This document shows, one piece after another, positions 56,023 through 64,000 of a stretch of 64,000 nt of DNA (the first letter of the stretch is position 1; every line of letters starts with the position of its first letter). A program made the position numbers and the translations under genes. Under the pieces are notes generated by a model. That model made no database searches. It saw only the letters and a program-made list of their open reading frames with translations, and was not told the origin of the DNA. This stretch comes from Lytechinus variegatus (taxonomy: Eukaryota; Echinodermata; Echinoidea; Temnopleuroida; Toxopneustidae): positions 25,836,783 to 25,900,782 of the forward strand of contig NC_054751.1 in assembly GCF_018143015.1 (NCBI RefSeq). Reading direction: 5' to 3'.

Positions 56023-59000
56023 CTAAACAGAAACAAAGAGTAAAGCACTGTCACAGAGAGCACAAAGAATTAGAGGTCATGGCCCGTATTCTGAAGTCGG
56101 GTTTAACTTAAACTCAACTTTAAAGTTGTGGCTTAAGTATGGATAGCCAGTTGTTACATAAATCACAAACAGCAGAGATACATTTTACCTCATGTGGCTC
56201 TCAAATCACGCATTATTGTGTAGGAAGTATAAATAGATTATTGTCTGCACCATCGACGAATCAGGAAGGAGCACAGTAAACATCAGAAACATACAATTTA
56301 ATAATAATTTTGACACTTTTTGCTTTCCATAGTTTTAGCACAGAGTTAGACCATGGTTTAAGTTAAACCCGACTTCAAAATAGGGGCCCATGAATATAGG
56401 TATATATTGGGACTTGAGTCAATTTGATATCATTCTTTGTTGTCAGAAGAGCAATCTGTCTGAGACAATGTTGGACTACAGAATGTTTGACACAGCCCCC
56501 AGTTACACTGCTGGCATGCCCATATTGCGGGACTCAATCCGGTCTCGTATCTGCATTTTTATGCATTTACATGCCACTCTGAGGCAGTCATACTCTAGTG
56601 TTGCTAATTTGAAGAGCAAAACCTGACAAACTAAGGCTTAATATATCTTTAGGTTTTCCTTCAGCAAGAAATTTACCCACATTGTGGTGCACTCGACCCA
56701 GGTGAGGTAAATGGGTACCCAGCAGGATTAATTCCTTGAATGCACCAAGCGGTGGAAGGCAGCTCTAGCTGAAACCGGGCATTGATGATAATAACAAAGC
56801 ACCTCGGAATAGATTACTCAGAGATTGATGACGCAACATAAATGCATAATTTTATTATCATTATTGAATAATGCATTGTCCCAAAAGAGATAATTGTGCT
56901 TGGGGGACAACTAATAGCTTTTATTTCATACCTTTCAACATTTTTGGCCAGGTTCTTCAGCTGGGAGGCAGTGATGATCTTGGGCTCTTCATCTTTCTGC
57001 TGATTTCCACTCGCAGTTGCCATAGCAATTGGTCTCTCATTCCTATGCCCTGTATGTCATAAACATGCATGATCATGATCAGCAAGCAGTACAATTAACA
57101 CAATGCATTTACATCTTGGAGTGTTGTTTTCGTTCATAACCATACGTGATCAGAAGGAGAAAATAGACATTTGTATATCTTTTTCACTATCATACTAAAA
57201 ATCACATTTAATCTTAAATATTTGGAGGATGAGATTAATAAATATCTACATTAAATTAAACAGTTTGATATATGAGATATTTTTTTCATTGTAAAAGAAT
57301 GAAATTAAAATCACTGCGCTACAAACCCAATTTCACTGATAAAACATCGGTATCGCTGCAGTAGGCCTACACCTTAATGATCAGGGCATTAGTAATGCCC
57401 TGATAAGTAATCAGGGCATTGTGTAGCACTCATACATTAAAGTCAGGACAGAATCTGAACTACAGACACATAGAATTGTTGAAATTCCCTGGTTTGTTGA
57501 ATCTTCCTACAGAATTCTGATTCTGAAGACTAGATCTAGAAGAGAGGAATGAAAATTTTATCAAGCTGCCTCAACCTAGAGCTGACACGGCACTTTAGAT
57601 CTTGAGTTATGCATCACTCAAGACCCACTTTTGAATTAAAGTGTCGCATAAGGTCTGTGCCCGCAGACCGACTTGACCTCACCTTAAACATACGCAACAA
57701 TAGACTATCCTCACACATTGGCGGCGGAAGCCAAAAATTTTAGAGGGGGACGCAGGAAACAAAATTAACAAGCCCCCCCAAAAAAGAGTTTATCAACAAG
57801 AAATTTAGGGGGGATCGTCCCCCCACCTCAAATTTAGGGGGGAAGGTCCCCCCGTCCCTCCACTTCCGCCGCCTATGTCCTCACATAATTAATTACCTGT
57901 TCTAGATAGATTAGTTCCCCTGGACTGCATGCCTGCTCTGGACTGAGTCTCCGCTGAATTCAGCCTAAATTCTTGCATGGTCTCTGTGATCTTCTCCCTC
58001 AGGAGGGGAGCCATTCCGTACAGGAGTAAGTAGCTAACAATGTCTGAGTAAACAGGAACGGTCAAGGATAAAAACTCTACTTCACTATGAAAATATAACA
58101 TTATGTTTACTTTCTGACTACAAACCCTTGGTGGTCAGGTAGCCAGGTAGCAATGTCTTGCCTACATGAAAGCCTTTATATGCACAAAACTAATGCTGAA
58201 TACTGAAAAACAAAACTTTTAGGGAGAGTTTTTCAATTTTTTTATTTAATTTCAGCTTTCTCACAATATTGATAGTCAAATCTAAAGCTTACATCAATGA
58301 TATTCTTATCATGATAGTGAGATTTGCATGTTGCATTACTTCTTTTCATTTTACATTTCTTCTTTTCATTTCACATTTCTTCTTTTCATGTTATATTTCT
58401 TCTTTATCAATTACAGGTTTGTCAGAGTCTCTGACATTTTTCACAAACAGAAGGAACCGTAATTTTTTTTAATGCCACAACAGTTGAACGTGCTATCAAT
58501 GCAGCCAATTGTTATCTTGAAGCAACTGGCATGTTCGAGATTGCACAGCATCCTATATGGGGACAAATAATGCACGATATGATGGCCTCGTTTACTGAAG
58601 GAAACAAACACATTGCCAATTTTGGAAGGGAAATAGACAATGGAAACATTTGTTGGGGCTCTATAGTTCAGGGCCGCTATTCTATTAAATACTTCTGCCT
58701 AAATAAAATACTTTTTGTAAAATTGTAAAATAGCCACCTATGTGCAGTCATACATACGGCGTACAGGTGGATTAATAAGATGGCGCATCATTTGGCTTAG
58801 ACTTCATATGACGTCACAATGGATATTAGTATTATGCATAAGTATTTTGCTAAATTTGGCTTGATAAAGTAAAATACTCTAAGAGATCTGAATAAAAGTG
58901 TCAGCATTTTGCTAAGCGAAGTATAATGCTTTGTCAAATAGTATCAATTGAATACCGGCCAAGAAGTATAATTTTGAGAGATAAGTGAAACAAAATCAAG

Positions 59001-62000
59001 GAAATTTGTCATGTCTGATATTTTGTCAGACGACAAATGCTAATGAAATGATCCCCTCAGCACTCTGCAAGGTGGATAAAGTTCATTGCTATCATTTAAG
59101 AAAGGATACGTGTCAGACGACTAATAGCCACACGGCCATCTTTACTAAAATGTTCCAGTGATTCGGTGAAAAGCCTGTGTCTCATTCCTTCGTTGGCGAG
59201 AGGAGCTAATGCGTCGGCGGCTTCGTTGAACTCTCTCTCGCTCATCACACCAAACTCACGGCCAGGTCTCTGGGCCATCTTCATCTCGACCTAAACAAGT
59301 ACAAGAAATCATGGACATGCTTATGGATGTCAGATAAACATTTTTCAAAGCACTAGGACCTTGCACAAATACAGTGCCAGAGACTTTAAAAGATAAATAA
59401 TAGTACTGTCTTCTACAGTTTTCATCCGTTATAAAGACGTATTGGATATTTGATACTCTATCACTCTACGCTTTGTTTGGATTTGACACTTTGATAATTA
59501 TCTGAAGCTTTCAGAATTAAATAACGGCACATAATTGTCTTGATTTTCAAATGCAAAGAAGGTATTTCAAGAATAAAGCAAAATAACAATTAAAGAATAA
59601 AGGAAAGATATCAATAATACACCCTACTTTGACAAAAAAGGTATAATTCTTATAACACATGAATCCCATGGCATTTTTTTATTCAATCCAATGTACACTA
59701 CAGATATAATTTATTTCAATGAGTGGACATCCAGTAAGGCAACATGATTATCATGATAAATTTACATCTTTACATTTATACATCCAGTAATACAACATTT
59801 TTAAGCACTGCCTACTATCCCCCCAACTGTAGTAGTGGTAAAGTTGGCTAGAGCATAATTAAGGAGTTCTTCCAACCACCCAGTTACCCATTTATTACAC
59901 CTGGATGGAGAGTGGAAAATGTAAATAAATGCCTTGCGAAAAGACGCAAGTGCTGTGGTGGGATTCCAATCCCGGACCTCATAGTTCAAAGTCTGGAGAA
60001 TTATCCACTGAATCACAACTCATCTATTTTTCTCTTTACTCTTCACATGTCCCATCTTAAATAGTGATGACTACACATATTTCAGTACAAATATGAAGAA
60101 AGCAGTAGTCCATTTTCTTTTCTCTTCTTCTTTTCCCATCTTTATTTTACTAAAGAAAATATTCAATCTTTATCTAATCTGTATGCATGAGTTAAATTTA
60201 TTTATGATATACATGTACTTTGTTACATATATGTCTATATTTAAATTTGTTTGTAGTACTAAGTTATTTTTACCTCATTATTGACAATTTGTTTGAAATG
60301 TAAACTCTTGCAATTTGGCTTTTGCTGCAAAGAAAGTATTTTTAATAAACCACTTTGAATCGAATTGAAAAAAAAGAAATATAAAACAATAAACTCACAT
60401 CTTGGAAGCGAGGCTCTCTATATTTCAGTATGATATACATGAAGTATTCAAAGATGAGCGTCTTCGTGACCTTGTTCTCACTGAAGGAAGTATAGCCAAG
60501 GTGAAGTTGATCTAATTCATCCTCCTGCAAAGAAAAAAAAAGATTATTACATCAATGGTATCACTAAAAATTGTGTATGTCTGAGCAACATCATGCTATG
60601 TAGTATGCGCATCTTTGATGAAAAACTCTGGCAATGGTAACAACACAAAATAAATCAATAATAATAATGTTCATTACTTTTATAGTGCATAACACATAGC
60701 TAGCATGTCACTATGCACTTGTTCAAAGATTGAACAAAGTTACAGTACCATAAAAAAAAATCATGAATGATATTTGCCATACAGCAAAAGGAAATCAGAA
60801 AAACTACTGAACTAGCACATCAATGATGTGGAGCTCATCTGGCATCTCGCAACAAATTTTAACACAATTTTAAATTAAGCCCAGTGATCTATGTGATCTA
60901 TGAATAAATTTCATATAAATTAAGCATAAATAATTTTCTAGTAAAAATTTCTTAACTCTGTGTAGAACCTTGGTGAGCCTCATGTAGCTCTCAGATGGAA
61001 CAAAAATAATCAAAATCAATCAACAAATAAATAAGTAATTTTTGTGAGTTTTGAAAATATATGAATAAATTAGCATATTTAATGAATATCAAAATTTTGT
61101 GTTGAAATTTTGTATCACCACCTTGAACTATCATGCAAACAATATTGAAATTGATCAACAAATGAAGAAAAACATTTTTTGTGATTTATGAACACATTTC
61201 GCATATATTAGCATACATAATTTTCTACTGAAAATTTCAAAATTCTGTGTAGAAGTAGGGTGAACCTCATGAAATTCTACCAGATGGAAGAAAAAAAATT
61301 AAAATCGGTCAACAATTAAAGAAGAAAAAGCATTTTATGTGAATTTCTAAAAATATGAATGAATTAATTTTGCATAAATTAGCATAAAAAATGTTCTAGG
61401 CAAAATTTCAAAATTCTGTGTAGAAGTTTGGTGAACCTCATAAAGCTCTACCAGATAGAAAAAAAATCAAAATCGGTCAACAAATAAAGAAAAAGAAGCA
61501 TTTTATGTGAATTTTCAAAAATTTGCATAAATTAATTTTGCATAAATTAGCACAAAATTTGTTCTGGTCAAAATTTCAAATTCTGTGTAGAAGATTGGTG
61601 AACCTCACGAAGCTCTACCAGATGGAAGCAAAAAAAAATTCAAAATCGGTCAACAAATAAAGAAGAAGAAGCATATTTAATGAATATCAAAATTCTGTGT
61701 AGAAGTTTTGAATCCCCCACCTAGTGCTATCATATAAAGCAAACAGAATTGAACTAGGACTTGAAATGGTGAAGAAGTAGCATTTTGAAATTGTGGACGG
61801 ATGACAGACGCCGGACGCCACGCCACGGCATAAGCTCATTTGGCCCTTTGGGCCGGATGAGCTAAAAATGTCTGTCCATTTATAGTGAATTTATTCCTAC
61901 CGGGAGGCTCGCAAATAACTGGAATTCCAATTCCACTATTTGGGACTTCAATGATTAGCATTTTACAGGTTGGGATATTCATATCAAATGCTATTACGTT

Positions 62001-64000
62001 TTTTCGAATTGATTGAAAACAGTTCGGGCAAGTGTGCACCAGGCTTAAACTCACATTAAGGAAGGGATAGACAGCCATGATGAAGTACTTGAAGTCCTCA
62101 ATGTGATGCCAGTTGACTCTGTCTACTAGATCGGTCAAGATGAGAAGATATCTGAAGACAGTCGCATCCAGGTTACCAACCATCACATGAGCAAAGATCT
62201 GGATGAACTATAGTATAAGAAGCGAAGAGAAAATAATGAATGGAGCGGTAACAAAAAATTAACCCTGACAGTCTTTGAATGTCACTGACTGCCACGCTGC
62301 CGATACTACCCCATCTAGAGCGAGTCAGCGATAGTCTGAAGAAGACTGCAGAAATGAGTAGGCGAGAGCTCACAAGGTAATGAATAAAATTGATTGTGAA
62401 AAGATGAAAATTTGTTTGATTTGAATTACAGGAGTCTGAATGTTCTAGCGCATTCAATTTATCCACCACAATATTATTAAAGATATGGATGAATTATATT
62501 AGGAGATATTAGATAACGAAAGGGAAGGGATTTTTAAGAGAAAAAAAGTTTTACTATTAAAGTCTGAGCCCTTTGTTTTTTGAATTTTCATTAGTTTTCA
62601 TTAACAGATAAAAATACATAAAACATACAATCTATATCAAGGTACATCAAATAAATTGAAGAAAGTGAATAAGATAATGGTTAAAAAGGAAGAAAATCTT
62701 GTATGAAGCCAACTCATAACAAAAACAACACAAAAAATACTTAAACGTAATAAAAAATACAAATCAAAAATTACCCCCGAACCATGTATATTGAAATATT
62801 TTAAGGAATTGAAAAAACAAGTTTTTGCTGGGCTGAAAAGCAAGTATTTTCAACTTATCTGCTACAGGAAATGGAAAAAGAATCAAGGATGATTCTCATA
62901 GACAATATCCTCCATTTCAAAGTCTTTCAAAGACTTGCCTTGTGTTGAGGGGCGTACTCAATGACACCCTGGATGAAATCATGCATGCACAGATGGGCCA
63001 CTTCTCTGATCAGGTAGCGCTCCTCAAGATGTGTGTATAGGGCTTCCTGGTAAGGGTCAAACAAAGGAATGCAATCAACAATGTGTTCATATAGATATTC
63101 AACAGTTAATCAAAGGAATCAATCAACAATGTCTTCATACAATGTATTCATACAGATAGTCAAAAGTTAATTAAAGGAATGCAATCAACAATGTGTTCAT
63201 ACAATGTATTCATACAGATACTCAAGTTAATCAAAAGAATCAATCAACAATGTGTTCATACAATGTATTCATACAGATACTCAAAAGTTAATCAAAGGAA
63301 TGCAATCAACAATGTGTTCATACAATGTATTCATACAGATACTCAAGTTAATCAAAGAGATCAATCAACAATGTGTTCATACAATGTATTCATACAGATA
63401 CTCAACAGTTTATCAAAGGAGTGCAATCAACAATGTGTTCCTACAGATATTCAAAAAATTTCCCTCTTCCTTTTTCTCCCTCCCTCTTTTTTTCTTTTTC
63501 ACCTTTTTATTCTTCTTCTACATCTGGGGAAAACAATTCATTTTAAGACTAGGTTATCATTCATCAATTTGTCTCCACTTTCACAAAAAATCCCAAGCGA
63601 CAAATTTTCGGATAGACGTGTTAAAGTTCTTCATAATTATTTTACTGCTCAATCTCTTTATAAGTTACTATTCTCAAGGATCTTATGACAAACAATTTGG
63701 GTTTCATCAAGCTCTTCATAAGTTGCTAATTCATATTCTCATTCTTAATAAGTACCTAAATGGAAAATTTAATAATTTGGTTATCTCAATAGGTTTATAG
63801 GTAATAAATTCTCATGATGTTAAGACAGAGGATAAATGGGAAATCTCACTTAGCACAAGATCCTTAGTCATACATTAATTTGTACACTTCATTTCTTTCT
63901 CAATGAAAATAATAATCATCATCTTATACCCCCTTCACGTGACCACAGATAATTCCAACCAATGTCACAAAATCAGGCAAAATGCAATGAATCCAGACAT
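55884..64000 (-). CDS. Unidentified conserved-looking helical protein, C-terminal part (gene runs off the window)
   Basis: Exons in order: beyond 64000-63930, 63046-62939, 62198-62055, 60524-60399, 59290-59110, 58043-57897, 57049-56932, 56022-55884 (TAG at 55884). All phases join and give 343 residues. The N-terminal part visible here is a run of likely amphipathic helices (DFVTLVGIICGHVKGEALYT, YLIREVAHLCMHDFIQGVIE, VFRYLLILTDLVDRVNWHHI, LIFEYFMYIILKYREPRF), suggesting a HEAT/ARM-like solenoid. The C-terminal 110 residues are polar and probably disordered, ending in an acidic stretch and GLMVIGPD. No transmembrane segment or catalytic motif is evident. I do not recognise the family and assign no function. 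Codon use and clean splice sites argue for a real host gene. One intron uses a GC donor. Confidence 0.8.
56081..56388. mobile_element. MITE with 5'-GGCCCG ends and CAT target duplication, intronic
   Basis: The left end GGCCCGTATTCTGAAGTCGG (continuing GTTTAACTTAAAC) pairs with the right end GTTTAAGTTAAACCCGACTT (continuing CAAAATAGGGGCC). CAT flanks it on both sides. It shares the GGCCCG terminus and 3-bp duplication with 41834-42248 but has a different interior. Confidence 0.88.
56640..56800 (+). mobile_element. SINE body fragment
   Basis: CCTTCAGCAAGAAATTTACC, CACATTGTGGTGCACTCGAC and CCAGGTGAGGTAAATGGGTA match the body of the SINE at 18180-18372. The tRNA-like head is absent and the end is GATGATAATAA. 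Confidence 0.65.
56932..57049 (-). CDS. Unidentified gene: polar tail exon
   Basis: The exon encodes HRNERPIAMATASGNQQKDE, EPKIITASQLKNLAKNVER. The ATG at 57021 is internal, because the frame is open through it and both the acceptor (ATACAG) and the phase fit. Donor GAAAG|GTATGA, phase 2. Confidence 0.8.
57380..57404. repeat. Hairpin followed by a direct copy of its arm
   Basis: ATCAGGGCATT-AGT-AATGCCCTGAT is a perfect 11-bp stem. ATCAGGGCATT appears again at 57410-57420. It lies in an intron. Confidence 0.8.
57716..57877. mobile_element. hAT-like MITE, second 'CATWGGCGGCGGAAGC' copy, perfect 8-bp duplication
   Basis: The left end CATTGGCGGCGGAAGCC and the right end CTTCCGCCGCCTATG are inverted partners. 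It is flanked by TCCTCACA at 57708-57715 and 57878-57885. The interior is G/C-run rich (GGGGGGATCGTCCCCCCAC). It sits 20 bp beyond the exon 57897-58043 donor, inside the intron. Confidence 0.92.
57897..58043 (-). CDS. Unidentified gene: last predicted helix and start of polar tail
   Basis: After the split His codon the exon reads IVSYLLLYGMAPLLREKITE, TMQEFRLNSAETQSRAGMQS and RGTNLSRTG. Acceptor TTTACTCAG, donor ACAG|GTAATT, phase 1 at both ends. A hAT-like MITE sits 20 bp beyond the donor. Confidence 0.8.
59110..59290 (-). CDS. Unidentified gene: exon with charged helices
   Basis: The exon encodes VEMKMAQRPGREFGVMSERE, FNEAADALAPLANEGMRHRL, FTESLEHFSKDGRVAISRLT. Donor ACAC|GTATCC. Skipping this donor would end the frame at TAA eight codons later, but splicing here restores HIVSYLLLYG with the next exon in the right phase. 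Confidence 0.78.
59805..60030 (-). mobile_element. tRNA-derived SINE in intron
   Basis: On the minus strand, CAGTGGATAATTCTCCAGAC and GGGATTGGAATCCC form an A/B-box pair (the B box is altered at two positions). The body has TCGCAAGGCATTTATTTACA and CCATCCAGGTGTAATAAATG, parallel to the CAACCCAGG...GAGG layout of the other SINEs. Confidence 0.65.
60100..60372 (+). mobile_element. LINE 3'-tail-like fragment
   Basis: An AT-rich 3'-UTR-like stretch ends TTTAATAAACCACTTTGAAT followed by CGAATTGAA, a common tail style of CR1/L2 elements. No coding remains. Low certainty. Confidence 0.35.
60399..60524 (-). CDS. Unidentified gene: helical exon
   Basis: The exon encodes EDELDQLHLGYTSFSENKVT, KTLIFEYFMYIILKYREPRF and QD. 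Acceptor TTTGCAG, donor GAT|GTGAGT, 126 nt, phase 0 at both ends. Confidence 0.85.
60832..61863. mobile_element. Element with AGCTCATC termini and internal tandem repeats, intronic
   Basis: AGCTCATCTGGC at the left pairs with GGCCGGATGAGCT at the right. The inside is four to five diverged tandem units of roughly 120-190 bp, each with TTCTGTGTAGAAG, GTGAACCTCA, CTCTACCAGATGGAA, AAATCGGTCAACAA and AAGCATTTTATGTGAATTT. The right flank has GACGCCGGACGCCACGCCAC before TTTGGCCCTTTGGGCC, a segment I associate with widespread invertebrate repeats. Confidence 0.7.
62055..62198 (-). CDS. Unidentified gene: helical exon
   Basis: The exon encodes IFAHVMVGNLDATVFRYLLI, LTDLVDRVNWHHIEDFKYFI and MAVYPFLN. 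Acceptor ATCCAG, donor AAT|GTGAGT, 144 nt, phase 0 at both ends. Confidence 0.85.
62939..63046 (-). CDS. Unidentified gene: exon with GC-AG donor
   Basis: The exon encodes EALYTHLEERYLIREVAHLC and MHDFIQGVIEYAPQHK. Acceptor TTACCAG. The only workable donor is AAG|GCAAGT, the consensus for GC-AG introns; reading on meets TGA within a few codons. Confidence 0.78.
63060..63455. repeat. Minisatellite of about 60 bp, 6-7 copies, intronic
   Basis: The unit is CAATCAACAATGTGTTCATA, CAATGTATTCATACAGATAC, TCAA(A/C)AGTTAATCAAAGGA. Alternate units differ by G(C)AATCAAC and by short indels, so units seem to alternate in pairs. It creates artefactual open frames on the plus strand. Confidence 0.9.
63930..64000 (-). 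CDS. Unidentified gene: exon cut by the window edge
   Basis: The minus strand reads VWIHCILPDFVTLVGIICGH then VKG, with donor GGGG|GTATAAG in phase 0, which joins the next exon (EALYTHL). The open frame and matching phase support it, but its 5' boundary lies outside the window. Confidence 0.6.

Noticed and set aside
56929..57022. MATASGNQQ as a gene start
   Set aside because: Internal Met; the frame, acceptor and upstream exon phase all continue through it.
59096..59284. 62-residue protein starting MKMAQRPGRE as a stand-alone gene
   Set aside because: The frame is open upstream to a good acceptor and its phase joins exons on both sides.
63060..63455. CRISPR-like array
   Set aside because: Units are contiguous tandem copies without unique spacers, in a eukaryotic intron.
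63179..63800. Overlapping plus-strand frames of 169 and 182 residues
   Set aside because: They begin in a 60-bp minisatellite and run into AT-rich intron sequence, opposite to the gene strand.
1..64000. Bacterial, viral or mitochondrial origin, operons, attachment sites
   Set aside because: Spliced Ki-67, introns with GT-AG borders, SINEs, LINEs and MITEs all indicate animal nuclear DNA.

Overview
The window looks like nuclear DNA from a marine invertebrate deuterostome, most likely an echinoderm and plausibly a sea urchin. It is AT-rich, has spliced genes with GT-AG introns, and is packed with short palindromic DNA transposons, tRNA-derived SINEs, LINE 3' ends and simple repeats. The species assignment is inferred from gene content and repeat style; no mitochondrial, prokaryotic or viral gene was seen.

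Two protein genes can be supported, both on the minus strand. The first (41357 down to 24089) is a complete Ki-67 (MKI67) homologue. I rebuilt nine coding exons whose phases all join, giving 5,700 nt and 1,899 residues. It has an N-terminal FHA domain that tracks vertebrate Ki-67 closely, a central RVSF protein phosphatase 1 docking site followed by a Ki-67/RepoMan-type extension, a spaced set of short 'xGxxxLFxTP' motifs resembling the core of Ki-67 repeats, and very long Lys/Pro/Ala/Thr arrays ending in a basic tail. The exons carrying these arrays are coding minisatellites. The second gene (from beyond 64000 down to 55884) is the 3' part of a conserved-looking helical protein that I do not recognise; eight exons, the first cut by the window edge, give 343 C-terminal residues.

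Region by region: 1-9650 and 9860-11740 hold no supportable gene. 11749-13569 is a transposon-like unit with a recurring palindromic GC-rich motif. 13570-21245 has simple repeats, a 500-bp MITE, a SINE and LINE debris. 21246-24088 is the probable 3' UTR and downstream flank of Ki-67. Within the Ki-67 introns lie a 3.9-kb foldback element with nested insertions (28800-32664) and a clean hAT-like insertion (39229-40061). 41405-55880 is intergenic and contains a second, heavily nested copy of the 11749 element (45640-49441), several MITEs, LINE remnants and tandem repeats. The introns of the second gene also carry MITEs, SINEs and two tandem-repeat blocks.

The two genes share orientation but are separated by about 14.5 kb of repeats, and nothing in the sequence links them functionally.
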